DNA of 44,061 nucleotides from Paracoccaceae bacterium (GTDB taxonomy: Bacteria > Pseudomonadota > Alphaproteobacteria > Rhodobacterales > Rhodobacteraceae): the NCBI GenBank assembly GCA_018222585.1, contig JAAFAB010000020.1:1-44061 (forward strand), in the 5' to 3' direction. The notes under the pieces were generated by a model. It did no database searches, was not told where the DNA came from, and was given only the letters and a program-made list of their open reading frames with translations. Position 1 is the first letter of the stretch, and each line of letters opens with the position of its first letter. Below, in pieces: positions 34,343 to 43,222 of the stretch. The position numbers were made by a program, and so were the translations under genes.

Positions 34343-35140
34343 TCATTCTCCCTTGCGGGCGGCACGGCGGGCCACGAAGGGCGCCATGTAGCGTTGCGGT
34401 TCATCGCTGCGGAAACTGGCGCCGAAGACCTCGACGCTGTTGGCCACGGCCGCCTCCAGCGAGGCACCCTGCCAGTGCCGCAGCAGCGCCTTCTGGGTCC
34501 GTACTGCGGCCGGTCCGCTCTCCAGGATGCCGCGCGTGCTGCGCGCGATCAGCGCATCCAGCCCGGCCTGGTCCGCAGAGACGAACTCCACCAGGCCCAT
34601 GCGGCAGGCCTCCTCTGCGCCCAGCATCTCTCCGGTCAGCAGCAGCCAGTTGGTCGCCCCCTGGCCGATCAAACCCGGCAACAAGGCGGCATGGATCACC
34701 GAAGGGATGCCGATGCGCACCTCGGGCATGCCGAAGCGCGCGGCAGGCGCTGCAAGACGCATGTCGCAGGCCGCCGCCAGTTCCAGCCCCGCGCCAAGGC
34801 AGATGCCGGGGATGCGGGCGATGGTCGGCACCGGGATGCCGCGCACCGCCTCGCACAGATCGCGCAGCCCGGCGATGAAGGCCCGCGCCGTCTGCGGCGT
34901 GCACTCGGCCATCTCGTAGATATTGGCGCCGCCGAGAAAGGCCCGCTCGCCGCTGCCGCGCAGGATCACCGCCCGTGCGTCGTCCCGGGCGCGCAACCAG
35001 ACCATGGCCTCGGTCAGGCTGCGGGTGACGGTGCTGGATAGGATGTTCAGCTCTCCCGCGCCGGTGATGGTGGCGGTGTAAAGCCCCTCCTGGTCCCGCT
35101 CGATCCGGCAATGGTCGAAGGCGGGGATCTGCTCCTGCAT
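34343..35140 (-). CDS. Enoyl-CoA hydratase, module D
   Basis: 265 residues. Oxyanion-hole segments AFLGGANIYEM and GICLGAGLELAAACDM; both hydratase Glu residues are present, Glu120 (LGAGLE) and Glu140 (GMPEVRIG), separated by the normal 20 residues. It is therefore predicted to be a true hydratase, unlike the two degenerate crotonases of the beta-oxidation operon. ATG at 35140 is preferred (AGGAG, 8-bp spacing); an in-frame ATG at 35164 is possible. It lies 33 bp after the fused permease stop in the same operon. Confidence 0.9.
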   Translation of the reverse strand: MQEQIPAFDHCRIERDQEGLYTATITGAGELNILSSTVTRSLTEAMVWLRARDDARAVILRGSGERAFLGGANIYEMAECTPQTARAFIAGLRDLCEAVRGIPVPTIARIPGICLGAGLELAAACDMRLAAPAARFGMPEVRIGIPSVIHAALLPGLIGQGATNWLLLTGEMLGAEEACRMGLVEFVSADQAGLDALIARSTRGILESGPAAVRTQKALLRHWQGASLEAAVANSVEVFGASFRSDEPQRYMAPFVARRAARKGE

Positions 35141-35173
35141 TGGTCTGTCTCCTGTAGATGTCATCGCGCGCCC

Positions 35174-37147
35174 CTATGCGCCCGGTGTGTCTGCGGCTTC
35201 CGGTGTGTCTGCGGCTTCCGGTGCCTCTGCGGCCTGCGCAGGCTCCCGCAGCAGCCGCAGCAGCTGGCTGGCCAGGACGAGCGCGATCAGCCCGCCGCCC
35301 AGCAGGTCGCTGCGCCAGTCGGCATGGATCAGCGCGATGGCGCCCGGCACCAGCAGCACACTTTCCCAGATCCGGTTGCGCAGCACGAAATTGCCCATCA
35401 CGCCCGAGGCCAGCGCCACGACCCCCACCGTCGCGATCAGCCCATGGCGCCAGATGTCGGCCTCGCTGCCCTGCATCAGCAGGCCCGGGGCGGACACGAA
35501 CATGAAGGGAATGATGAAGGCCACCAGACCGATCCGGCAGGAGATCCAGGCGGTGCGCACCCAGTCCCCGCCCGCGATGCCCGCGGCGACGAAGACACCG
35601 GCGCAGACCGGTGGCGTGATGGCCGAGAGGATCGCGAAGTAGAAGACGAAGAGATGCGCGGCCAGGTCCGGTGCGCCCAGCTGGATCAGCGCCGGTGCCA
35701 GCACCGAAGCCGAGATCAGGTAGGCCCCCGTGGTCGGCATTCCCATGCCCAGCACCAGGGCCACGACCATGGCGATCAGCAGCGCCAGCAGCATGGAGTC
35801 CGAGCTCACGGCCAGCAGGACCCGCGTGAAGCGCACACCGAAGCCGGTCATGCCGATCACCCCGATCAGGATCTGCGCCGCCGCCGCCAGCACCGCGACC
35901 ATGACGATGCCCCGCCCGGCGATGACCAGTGCCTTCAGCAGCGTCGCGGAGCGGGTCTTCAGACCCGCCATCGTCGGATCGCCCGCCAGATAGGCCAGCG
36001 CCGCGGTCGCGGTGCCCAAGGCGCCTGCGCGTTGCGCGCTACCGCCGCTCAGCAGGATGTAGATGACCACGCCCAGGGCCGCGATCAGCGGCAGGGTTTC
36101 GCGCGGGGCGAAGGCTTTTGCCAGGATCGGGATCTGCTCGCGCGGGACGGCGCCATAGCCCTGGACCTTGCAGGACTGGTGTATCGCTACGAAGACGCCG
36201 AGGTAGAAAAGGAAGGCGGGGATCGCGGCGGCGATCATCACGTCGGCATAGGGAATGCCCAAAAGCTCCGCCATGATGAAGGCGCCCGCCCCCATCAGCG
36301 GCGGCATCAGCTGCCCCCCGGTCGAGGCCGTGGCCTCCACCGCACCGGCGAAGTTCCGATTGTAGCCAAGCGTCCGCATCATCGGAATGGTGAAGTTGCC
36401 GGTCACCGCGACATTGGCCACGGCAGAGCCCGAGACGGACCCGAAGAGGCTGCTGGCGATCGTGGCCACCTTGGCAGGTCCGCCAGTCGTCCGGCCCGCC
36501 AGCAGCAGGGAGACATCCATGAACTTGGCCGCGCCGCCCGTTTCCAGCAGGACCGCCCCAAACAGGATGAAGACCGCGACCACGGTGGCAGTGACCCCGG
36601 TGGTGGTGCCCCAAAGGCCAAGATCGGTGGAATAGAGCTGGTTGACGATCTGCGTGACGGTGAAGCCGCGATGCGCGAAGGGCATGGGGATATGCGGCCC
36701 GAGCCAGGCATAGGCCAGCGCGACGACGGCCAGCAGGGCAAAGGACAGGCCGATCACCCGGCGGACGCCCTCGACCACGGCGATGATCAGGCCGGCGCCC
36801 AGCCAGATGTCCAGCGGCGTCAGCGTCGCGCGCGACATGAAGCGGTCATAGCTGAGAATCAGCCAGGCCGTGGCCGCGACAGAGACCAGCGTCAGCGTGA
36901 TCTCGGGAAGGCCCGGCCAGCGCCGCCCCTCTCGCGGGGCCAGGAAGACCAGCGTGAGCGCGAAACAGACGTGCAGGCTGCGCTGGATCAGGTTGTCGAA
37001 ATTGCCGAAGGCGGCCGTGTAGAGGTGGAAAAGGGCATAGAGCGCCGCAATGACGGCGGTGATCCGCAACAGGGACGGCTGGGCCGCCCCGGAGCCTGCG
37101 AACGCGCCCTCGGGCCCGCTGCTCTCGCCGCGAGTTTCTGTGGACAT
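35174..37147 (-). CDS. TRAP transporter fused permease (DctQ-DctM fusion), TAXI type, module D
   Basis: 657 residues. SLFGSVSGSAVANVAVTGNFTIP, TASTGGQLMPPLMGAGAFIM and LGMGMPTTGAYLISASVLAP are the expected large-subunit motifs. It is the most divergent of the three fused permeases. The N-terminal ~30 residues are hydrophilic (STETRGESSGPEGAF). The C-terminal tail has a short repeat (EAADTP twice) encoded by tandem 18-bp DNA repeats at 35184-35219. ATG at 37147 is chosen over 37201, which would fall in the intercistronic stem-loop region. Follows the TAXI binding-protein gene by 60 bp. Confidence 0.92.
   Translation of the reverse strand: MSTETRGESSGPEGAFAGSGAAQPSLLRITAVIAALYALFHLYTAAFGNFDNLIQRSLHVCFALTLVFLAPREGRRWPGLPEITLTLVSVAATAWLILSYDRFMSRATLTPLDIWLGAGLIIAVVEGVRRVIGLSFALLAVVALAYAWLGPHIPMPFAHRGFTVTQIVNQLYSTDLGLWGTTTGVTATVVAVFILFGAVLLETGGAAKFMDVSLLLAGRTTGGPAKVATIASSLFGSVSGSAVANVAVTGNFTIPMMRTLGYNRNFAGAVEATASTGGQLMPPLMGAGAFIMAELLGIPYADVMIAAAIPAFLFYLGVFVAIHQSCKVQGYGAVPREQIPILAKAFAPRETLPLIAALGVVIYILLSGGSAQRAGALGTATAALAYLAGDPTMAGLKTRSATLLKALVIAGRGIVMVAVLAAAAQILIGVIGMTGFGVRFTRVLLAVSSDSMLLALLIAMVVALVLGMGMPTTGAYLISASVLAPALIQLGAPDLAAHLFVFYFAILSAITPPVCAGVFVAAGIAGGDWVRTAWISCRIGLVAFIIPFMFVSAPGLLMQGSEADIWRHGLIATVGVVALASGVMGNFVLRNRIWESVLLVPGAIALIHADWRSDLLGGGLIALVLASQLLRLLREPAQAAEAPEAADTPEAADTPGA
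35184..35237. repeat. Tandem 18-bp repeat in permease 3' end
   Basis: Two identical copies of an 18-bp unit (GGTGTGTCTGCGGCTTCC, 35184-35201 and 35202-35219) and a third degenerate copy to 35237. It keeps the reading frame and encodes an acidic Ala/Pro/Thr tail, probably cytoplasmic. Slippage here would change tail length without a frameshift. Confidence 0.85.
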
Positions 37148-37172
37148 GGGATGACCTGCTTGTCTGGAGCCT

Positions 37173-37200
37173 TGGCGGGCGCCCCTCTGGGCCCCCGCCA
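37173..37200 (-). promoter_or_regulatory. Intercistronic stem-loop between TAXI binding protein and permease (module D)
   Basis: Perfect 7-bp arms TGGCGGG and CCCGCCA with a 14-nt loop, beginning 7 bp after the binding-protein stop on the minus strand. Third example of a stem-loop at this position in the window's three TAXI operons. Confidence 0.45.
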
Positions 37201-37207
37201 TCGGGTG

Positions 37208-38215
37208 TTACTTGCTCTCGGCGTCGGCGGCGGGCACCGGCAGCCCGGCCTCGCGCATGTAGCGCAGCGCGCCCGGATGCAGCGGTACCGTGGCCACCTG
37301 CGCCGTCAGCCCGGCAAAGTCGATGTCCTTAGCCGCCGGATAGGCGCTCTCCTGAACGCCCTTCAGCTCATAGACCGACTTGGTGATCTGGTAGGCCTCT
37401 TCTTCCGACAGCAGCCCCTCAAGCGTGGCGCCGCAGACGGCGACGACGAAGGTCCGGAAGGCCTCGGGATGGTCGGGATAGACCCCGCCCGGCACCTCGA
37501 TGGCCGAGAAATAGGGGTAGGCGGCGCGGACCTTCTCGATCTCCTCGTCGGTGGGCGCGACGATGTTCACCGGCACCGAGGCGTTGATCTGCATGAAGGA
37601 GCTGTCGACCACCTTGGTCGAGGCCGCACCCTTGGTCATGCCGACGACATGGCCGTCACGCAACGCATCGACCGCATCCCCGACCGAACCGCTCTTCTGC
37701 ACGGGCGCGATGCCCAGCGTGTCGAAGATCGCCTTGGTCTGGCCCTCGGTCGAGCTGCCGGCGATCCCGTAGTTGTAGGGCTTGCCGTCCAGATCCGAGA
37801 GGCTCTTCACGCCCGCGTCGGCCCGCACGATGTTGACGTTGGGCAGCGCTGAATAGCACCACAGGATGCGAACGTCGGTCATCGGCTCCTCGCCTTCGAA
37901 GACGCCGATCCCCTGCGCCGCCTGGGCCGCAGCCTCGGCTGTCACCAGGCCCAGCTCGCTTTCGCCGCGCTTCATCATGCGCAGGTTGTCGACCGAAGCA
38001 CCGGATTCCATCACGGTCGGGATCAGCCTGCCGTCGCTGCCCTCCTCGATCACCTGTCCAACCGAGACCCAGTAGGTGTATTGGCTGGACGCCGACGAGC
38101 TGGAGCCGAGGTTGAGGAACCGCGTCTCGGCGCCCGCAGGGCCGGCAACAACGGCCCAAATAGCACTTAGGCCAAGCAGGCCTCGCAGCGTCCTGTTGGT
38201 GTAACTTCCTGTCAT
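37208..38215 (-). CDS. TAXI-family TRAP transporter substrate-binding protein, module D
   Basis: 335 residues; signal peptide ends AGPAGA (cleavage after residue 29). Mature core: LNLGSSSSASSQYTYWVSVGQVI, GASVDNLRMMKRGESELGLV and YNYGIAGSSTEGQTKAIFDTLG. It is closer to classical TAXI proteins than the longer module A and B forms (no ~40-residue C-terminal extension). The ATG at 38215 follows GGGAGGAG; the open frame continues upstream to 38503 through the promoter region without protein-like sequence. First gene of the leftward module D operon, divergent from the BASS-family transporter. Ligand unknown. Confidence 0.91.
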   Translation of the reverse strand: MTGSYTNRTLRGLLGLSAIWAVVAGPAGAETRFLNLGSSSSASSQYTYWVSVGQVIEEGSDGRLIPTVMESGASVDNLRMMKRGESELGLVTAEAAAQAAQGIGVFEGEEPMTDVRILWCYSALPNVNIVRADAGVKSLSDLDGKPYNYGIAGSSTEGQTKAIFDTLGIAPVQKSGSVGDAVDALRDGHVVGMTKGAASTKVVDSSFMQINASVPVNIVAPTDEEIEKVRAAYPYFSAIEVPGGVYPDHPEAFRTFVVAVCGATLEGLLSEEEAYQITKSVYELKGVQESAYPAAKDIDFAGLTAQVATVPLHPGALRYMREAGLPVPAADAESK

Positions 38216-38524
38216 TTTCGCTCCTCCCGGTTCAGGTCGGCCCGTCGCACCCTCCGTGCTCCGGGACCTGCCCAATCTGGTAGGCGCGGCCAGTAATTTC
38301 TTCAAACGAAATAAATCCAACCATAATTGCGTTTTTGCGAATAATTGCGAAGCCTTCAAATCCAGCCTGGCGACCGGGCCTTGCACACAAACCCGCCCCC
38401 GACGCCCCAGAAATATTTTCGGAATTAAAATCTGCCATGCGGCATTTGTCGTTGACAGTTCAAACTTTGTACAAGATACAAGATTCACTTGTTTGACATA
38501 CAAGACGGTAGGGGAGGACCGCTC
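38216..38524. promoter_or_regulatory. Divergent promoter region of module D
   Basis: 309 bp without a gene, and AT-rich relative to its surroundings. It contains TTGACA (38452-38457) 17 bp before GATACA (38475-38480) as a possible rightward promoter overlapping the TACAAGA repeats listed separately. ATTTC-N7-GAAAT (38296-38312) and AATTGCG-type motifs near 38325-38350 face the leftward TAXI operon. Confidence 0.5.
38467..38505. promoter_or_regulatory. Repeated TACAAGA half-sites: probable TetR operator array
   Basis: TACAAGA occurs at 38470, 38477 and 38499, with an inverted ACTTGT at 38487. Together they form TTGTACAA (38467-38474), ACAAG-N5-CTTGT (38478-38492) and CTTGT-N7-ACAAG (38488-38504). 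They overlap the possible -10 of the rightward operon, whose second gene is a TetR repressor. Confidence 0.55.
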
Positions 38525-39433
38525 ATGTCAGCTATGCTCTTGATTGCAAATTCACTTCTGGCCGCCCTGGCCCTGATCATGTTCGGGCTGGGGCTATCCC
38601 TGACACGGGCGGATTTCGCCCGCGTGGCCAAGTATCCCAAGGCAGTCGTCGTGGCGCTGACGGTGCAGATGTTGCTGCTGCCGCTGGCCAGTTTCACGAT
38701 CGCCCAGGCGTTTGACCTGCCCCCGGCCCTCGCTATCGGGCTGGTCATCCTGGCTGCGGCGCCGGGGGGAATCTCCGCCAACATGCTGTCGCACCTGTTC
38801 GGCGGCAACGTGGCGATGAACATCACCCTGACGGCGGTCAACACGCTGCTGTCGATCATCTCGATTCCGATCGTGGTGAACCTGGGGATCCATGTCTTTG
38901 CAGGCGACGGCAGCATCGTCGCGGTGCCTCCCGGAAAGGTGGTCGAGGTCATCGTGATGGTGCTGATCCCCGTGGCCCTCGGCATGGCAGTGGCGGCGCG
39001 GTTCCCGAGCCTTGCCGCCCGAGCCGACCGGCCGGTGCGCCTGTTCAGCACCGTGGTTTTGGTGGTGGTGGTCCTGCTGTCTGTCTACAGCCAGCGGGAG
39101 AGCGTAATGGCCAGCCTCGCACAACTCGGCCTGCCGGTGCTGTTGTTCAACGTCTTCGGACTGGCGGCCGGCTACGGCCTGTCTCGCTGGGTCCGGCTGG
39201 ATCGCCCTCTGGCCACAGCCATCGCCTTCGAGGTCGGGATCCAGAACTCGACCCTGGCCATCTACATTGCCGTGGCACTTCTGGGTGATTTCGCCTTCTC
39301 GCTGCCGACCTCGGTCTATTCGATCGTGATGTACCTGACCGCCCCCGTCTTCGGCATGCTCTGCCGCCGTGGGAACCTGTCTGCCCGCATGGCGCAGCCG
39401 GATCACCTCCATAACCGAGGCCCCCTCACATGA
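38525..39433 (+). CDS. Bile-acid:sodium-symporter-family (BASS) transporter
   Basis: 302 residues, 9-10 membrane helices. The BASS core motifs are AIGLVILAAAPGGISANMLS and EVGIQNSTLAIYIAVALLG, the latter with the conserved Glu and Gln-Asn of the Na+ site region. Bacterial members carry varied organic anions (pantoate, pyruvate, bile acids), so the substrate cannot be named. The start at 38525 follows GGGGAGG. First gene of a rightward operon with TetR, ligase and VOC genes, and divergent from the TAXI operon; the two transporters could handle related acids or opposite fluxes. Confidence 0.92.
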   Translation: MSAMLLIANSLLAALALIMFGLGLSLTRADFARVAKYPKAVVVALTVQMLLLPLASFTIAQAFDLPPALAIGLVILAAAPGGISANMLSHLFGGNVAMNITLTAVNTLLSIISIPIVVNLGIHVFAGDGSIVAVPPGKVVEVIVMVLIPVALGMAVAARFPSLAARADRPVRLFSTVVLVVVVLLSVYSQRESVMASLAQLGLPVLLFNVFGLAAGYGLSRWVRLDRPLATAIAFEVGIQNSTLAIYIAVALLGDFAFSLPTSVYSIVMYLTAPVFGMLCRRGNLSARMAQPDHLHNRGPLT

Positions 39434-40068
39434 CCCCGAAACTTGTCCATGACGGCGACACCGGCCCCCTGCCCCCCCGCGAACGTGGCACCCGAGAGCG
39501 ACTGCTGCTGTCAGCCTGCGAACTCTTCCTGGCCAATGGCTACGAAGGGACCTCGGTCGCCGTGATTGCCCAGCGGGCAGAGGCCTTTCCAAATCAGGTC
39601 ACCCATCACTTCGGAGGCAAGGAGGCGCTCTTCGTCGAAGCCACGAGCCGCATGGTGCTGCGCACCGCAAAGCAGGCAGAACTGCGCACCCGCCAGAGCC
39701 CCACGCCAGAAGCCCATGCCCGCGGGCTAATCAGCTATCTGCTAGGTCCCGGGTCGGGTGTGATCATGCTCTTTGCCGAGGCCATGCTGATGTCGCGCCG
39801 CCGTGACGCGCTGTCCCGGATCATCCGCGACACCATCGAAGAGCTGCGCATCGCCGGAGAGGCCGCCATGGTCGACACCCTGATGCGCACCGGCTGGCGC
39901 CTGCGGACCACCCCCGACATGGTCTCGCGCGGTTTCTGGTCGGCCATCCTGGGCCTGGCGCTGGAGAAGGCCGCCCTGGGGGCAGAGTTCGATTACACCA
40001 GCGCCGAGGCCGCGGCGCTGATGATGATCAACCTCGACGGCCATCTGGCCGACCGGACGGAAAGGTGA
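39430..40068 (+). CDS. TetR-family transcriptional regulator
   Basis: 212 residues. N-terminal helix-turn-helix: RERLLLSACELFLANGYEGT, then SVAVIAQRAEAFPNQVTHHFGGKEALF (recognition helix unusually with PNQVTHHF instead of the common KGTLYHYF). The all-helical ligand domain follows. Its ATG overlaps the symporter stop (39430-39433), so the two are translationally coupled. It probably binds the TACAAGA array at 38467-38505 and autoregulates the operon, perhaps also the divergent TAXI operon. An acyl-CoA or organic acid is a likely inducer. Confidence 0.9.
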   Translation: MTPKLVHDGDTGPLPPRERGTRERLLLSACELFLANGYEGTSVAVIAQRAEAFPNQVTHHFGGKEALFVEATSRMVLRTAKQAELRTRQSPTPEAHARGLISYLLGPGSGVIMLFAEAMLMSRRRDALSRIIRDTIEELRIAGEAAMVDTLMRTGWRLRTTPDMVSRGFWSAILGLALEKAALGAEFDYTSAEAAALMMINLDGHLADRTER

Positions 40069-40074
40069 CCGCAC

Positions 40075-41745
40075 ATGACCGTCGTCATACATGACACGAG
40101 GGAATTCCCCTCGGTCTACGACTTCTTCGCCGACAGCGCCGCGCGCCATGGCACCCATCCCTTCCTGATCCTGCCAGGGCGCTGCGCCCGCGAGTGGGCC
40201 TTTCCCGCCAGCCTCAGCTACGCGGAGGCGTTGGCAGAGGTAAACCGCCTTGCCGGGTTATATGCCGCCCGCGGACTGACCGACGGCTGTACCGTTGCCC
40301 TGGCGCTGGACTCGCGCCCGTCGCACCTGCTGCACTACCTGGCCCTGAACAAGCTGGGCGCCTGCTCGGTCCCGTTGAACGCGGAGCTGACGCCGAACGA
40401 GCAGGCCTATGTGCTGACCCATGCCCGCTGTGCGGCGGTGATCGCGCTACCGGAACTGGTGCCTCTGATGACCCGCGCCGTGGCGCAAACCGGGCGTGAC
40501 ATTCCCATCGCGTCCGGATCCCCCGCCGCCCTGCCACACGACCCGCAGATCCCCTGGCGCTTCGGACCGGTGCCCGATCCGGCGCTGCGTCCGGCCGCAA
40601 TCCTCTATACCTCCGGGACCACCGGCAAGCCCAAGGGGTGCGTGCTGAGCAACCGCTACGCCCAGGCCTCAGGGCGCTACTACGCCGCGCCGAGCCCCGC
40701 GCTGACCCTGCGCACCGGGGCCGACCGGGTGATGAACCCGCTGCCGCTCTTCCACATGAACGCCCTGATGATGACCGCCGGAGGGGTGATCGAGCGCGGC
40801 GCCGCGCTGGTGCTGCAAGGCCGTTTCAGCCTGAGCCACTGGTGGGCCGACCTGGCCGAGACCGGCGCGACGCGGTTTCACTACCTGGGCCTGATGATCC
40901 CCGCGCTGCTCGCCAGGCCGCCGACGCACCATGACCGTGATCACGGCGTCCTTACCGGCTTCGGCGCAGGCGTCGACCCCGGCGCACATGTCGCCTTCGA
41001 GGAACGTTTCGGCATTCCCTTGCATGAGGTCTGGGGCATGACCGAGACCGGCCGCGGCCTGAGCGTGGTCGAGGAACCGCGCCACGTGGACAGCCGCGCC
41101 TGCGGCCGGCCCGGCCCCGGCTTCGAGGTCCGCATCGCACGCGAGGACGGCACCGAAGCAGCCACCGGGGAGGCCGGAGAGCTGCAGGCCCGGACCACGG
41201 GCACCGATCCCCGCTGGGGCTTCTTCTCCGGCTATCTGCACGATCCGCAAGCGACCGAGGCCGCCTGGGACGGCGGGTGGTTCCATACCGGCGACATCTG
41301 CACCCGCGCGCCGGACGGCATGGTCTTCTTCGTCGACCGCCGCAAGAACATCGTGCGCCGCAGCGGCGAGAACATCTCCTCGGCCGAGGTAGAGGCCGTA
41401 CTTTCGGCCTTGCCGGAGGTCGCGCAGGTGGCCGTCCTAGCAGTACCGGACGCGATGCGCGACGAGGAGGTGATGGCCTGCATCGTGCCCGTCGACCCCG
41501 CCGCAGACGAGTCCACTGCCCGCGACATCTGCACCCGGTCTCAGGAACGGCTGGCCCACTTCAAGGCCCCCGGCTGGCTGCGCTTTGTCGATGAGCTTCC
41601 GGTCACCAGTACTCAGAAGGTGCAGAAGCACCTGATTTTCCCTGACGGGTTTGACCCCGGCAATCCCGGGCCACGCACCCATGATTGCCGCGCGCTGAAA
41701 CGGCGGCCCCCTCTCCCCGAAACAACCGGACAAACTTCCCGATGA
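40075..41745 (+). CDS. Acyl-CoA ligase (class I adenylate-forming), module D
   Basis: 556 residues, paralogue of the module B ligase. YTSGTTGKPKG at 178-188, VWGMTETGRGL, GGWFHTGDICTRAPDG, hinge FFVDRRKNIVRRSGENI and C-terminal STQKVQKHLIF. Shared runs such as GRFSLSHWW, ATRFHYLGLMIPAL and RHVDSRACGRP show recent common ancestry with 7728-9362. It would activate a carboxylic acid delivered by the adjacent transporters. The start lies 6 bp after the TetR stop; the stop overlaps the VOC start by 4 bp. Confidence 0.93.
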   Translation: MTVVIHDTREFPSVYDFFADSAARHGTHPFLILPGRCAREWAFPASLSYAEALAEVNRLAGLYAARGLTDGCTVALALDSRPSHLLHYLALNKLGACSVPLNAELTPNEQAYVLTHARCAAVIALPELVPLMTRAVAQTGRDIPIASGSPAALPHDPQIPWRFGPVPDPALRPAAILYTSGTTGKPKGCVLSNRYAQASGRYYAAPSPALTLRTGADRVMNPLPLFHMNALMMTAGGVIERGAALVLQGRFSLSHWWADLAETGATRFHYLGLMIPALLARPPTHHDRDHGVLTGFGAGVDPGAHVAFEERFGIPLHEVWGMTETGRGLSVVEEPRHVDSRACGRPGPGFEVRIAREDGTEAATGEAGELQARTTGTDPRWGFFSGYLHDPQATEAAWDGGWFHTGDICTRAPDGMVFFVDRRKNIVRRSGENISSAEVEAVLSALPEVAQVAVLAVPDAMRDEEVMACIVPVDPAADESTARDICTRSQERLAHFKAPGWLRFVDELPVTSTQKVQKHLIFPDGFDPGNPGPRTHDCRALKRRPPLPETTGQTSR

Positions 41746-42137
41746 GCCAGGATATCACTCTTCACCACAGCCATTTCGTCACCTCCGACGTCGAGGGTTT
41801 CTGCACCTTCTTCACCGAACACTTCGGCGCCGAGATCGTCTTCGACCGCGCAATTGACGGAGATCGCAACGTCTTCCTGAAAGTAGGCAGCGGGCGGATA
41901 CACCTGTTCGAAAGCCGCAATGCGCCGCCGCGTGAACGCAATGCCTTCCACCACTTGGGGTTTCTGGTGGCGGACCTCGATGCAGTGGTGGCCCGCCTCC
42001 TCTCGGAGGGGGTCGAGGTCGGCTCCGTGACCAAGGTGCCCGGTGGCGGCTTCGCCATGGCGACGGGACCGGATGGGCTGTTGATGGAACTCTTCGAGGT
42101 CACCAGCGAGATCAGCCGTCCCTTCTTCCTCGATTGA
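41742..42137 (+). CDS. VOC-superfamily metalloprotein (glyoxalase/epimerase-like), module D
   Basis: 131 residues, one VOC domain. Likely metal ligands His9, His54 (GRIHLF), His70 or 71 (FHHLGF) and Glu116 (LLMELFE) repeat the pattern of the module B protein at 15782, with the same 45-residue spacing between the first two. It lacks the ~14-residue N-terminal extension of that protein. The ATG overlaps the ligase stop (41742-41745). Last gene of the rightward operon, followed by a stem-loop. Coupling to a CoA ligase in both modules argues for a role on the ligase product, e.g. epimerisation. Confidence 0.88.
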   Translation: MSQDITLHHSHFVTSDVEGFCTFFTEHFGAEIVFDRAIDGDRNVFLKVGSGRIHLFESRNAPPRERNAFHHLGFLVADLDAVVARLLSEGVEVGSVTKVPGGGFAMATGPDGLLMELFEVTSEISRPFFLD

Positions 42138-42153
42138 GCGGCCTGTGGCGGCG

Positions 42154-42175
42154 GGGTCGCCCTTCGGGGTGGCCC
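42154..42175 (+). terminator. Stem-loop after the module D rightward operon
   Basis: GGGTCGCCC and GGGTGGCCC form a 9-bp stem (two G-U pairs) around a C(TTCG)G tetraloop, starting 16 bp after the VOC stop. The following T-run is short, so termination may be partial. Bases 42180-42333 beyond it contain no gene I can support. Confidence 0.55.
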
Positions 42176-42356
42176 TTGCAGGATAGGCAAGCGCCCTGAG
42201 GATCTTTTCACACGAGCAGCAGGCGCTTGCAGTCGACGAGGGCACCTTGCCTTGCGGGACCCGGATCAGGACGACTGGGTTGCGCCATACCAACCTCGAG
42301 CGACGGTTCAGCAACACCCTTGGGTCCTGGGGCTGTGTCCTCAGTCTACGTGTTGA

Positions 42357-42400
42357 TTTTCACTCAGAACTGAGCCGGTTTTTTCACCGAGAAGTGAGCC
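42357..42400. repeat. IS21 terminal direct repeats
   Basis: Two 20-bp copies, 42357-42376 and 42381-42400, both starting TTTTCAC and ending TGAGCC (16 of 20 positions identical), separated by 4 bp. They match the multiple end repeats bound by IstA in this family. Confidence 0.75.
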
Positions 42401-42433
42401 ACCTCTGATTATGGATTTTGGTTCATGTTGGGG

Positions 42434-43222
42434 TCAAGCTGTGTGTGTTTTTTCCTTCTTCTTTGCAGCCGATGCCGCAGCTGAGCTTGCTTTGAAGCGG
42501 AAGCTGTCGTTTCCGGTTTCAAGGATGTGACAGCGGTGGGTCAGGCGATCGAGCAAGGCGGTTGTCATCTTGGCGTCGCCAAAGACCGTGGCCCATTCGC
42601 TGAAGCTGAGGTTGGTTGTGATCACGACGCTGGTGCGCTCGTAAAGTTTGCTGAGCAGGTGGAAGAGCAGTGCCCCACCAGACGCACTGAACGGCAGGTA
42701 TCCCAACTCGTCGAGGATAACGAGGTCGAGCTTGGTCATTGCTTCCGCGATCTGCCCGGCCTTGCCCTTAACCTTTTCCTGTTCGAGGGTGTTGACCAGT
42801 TCGATGGTCGAGAAGAAGCGAACCTTGCGGCGGTGATGTTCGACGGCCTGGATGCCGAGCGCCGTTGCGACGTGGGTCTTTCCTGTGCCTGGGCCTCCGA
42901 TCAAGACCACGTTCTGGGCGCCGTCCAAGAACTCGCAGCGGTGCAAGGCCCTTACAGTGGCTTCGTTGATCTCGCTGGCGGCGAAGTCGAAGCCGGACAG
43001 GTCTTTATAGGCCGGGAAGCGGGCGGATTTCATGTGATAGGCGATCGACCGGACCTCGCGTTCGGCCAATTCAGCCTTCAGGAGTTGCGCCAGGATCGGG
43101 ATGGCAGCCTCAAAGGCCGGCGCTCCTTGCTCAATCAGATCAGTGACGGCCTGCGCCATGCCATACATTTTGAGGCTGCGCAGCATGATGACGATGGCGC
43201 CAGCGGCGGGGTCATGACGCAT
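42434..43222 (-). CDS. istB: IS21-family helper ATPase IstB
   Basis: 262-residue AAA+ ATPase that assists the IstA transposase in target capture. Walker A GGPGTGKT at 109-116, Walker [13 protein letters not shown], then [32 protein letters not shown], the standard IstB tail, plus a short Ala/Lys-rich C-terminus. The start at 43222 overlaps the istA stop (43212) by 11 bp, the usual IS21 arrangement. It appears intact. Confidence 0.95.
   Translation of the reverse strand: MRHDPAAGAIVIMLRSLKMYGMAQAVTDLIEQGAPAFEAAIPILAQLLKAELAEREVRSIAYHMKSARFPAYKDLSGFDFAASEINEATVRALHRCEFLDGAQNVVLIGGPGTGKTHVATALGIQAVEHHRRKVRFFSTIELVNTLEQEKVKGKAGQIAEAMTKLDLVILDELGYLPFSASGGALLFHLLSKLYERTSVVITTNLSFSEWATVFGDAKMTTALLDRLTHRCHILETGNDSFRFKASSAAASAAKKKEKTHTA

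Noticed and set aside
35111..37852. Very long plus-strand open frame (~913 codons) opposite the module D TRAP genes
   Set aside because: Its translation is Gly/Arg/Gln/His-rich with no domain, and it lies antisense to two well-supported genes. High G+C makes such antisense frames common.
41613..42317. Minus-strand frame crossing the VOC gene and its downstream gap as a possible gene
   Set aside because: No recognisable domain and mostly antisense to the VOC and ligase genes.
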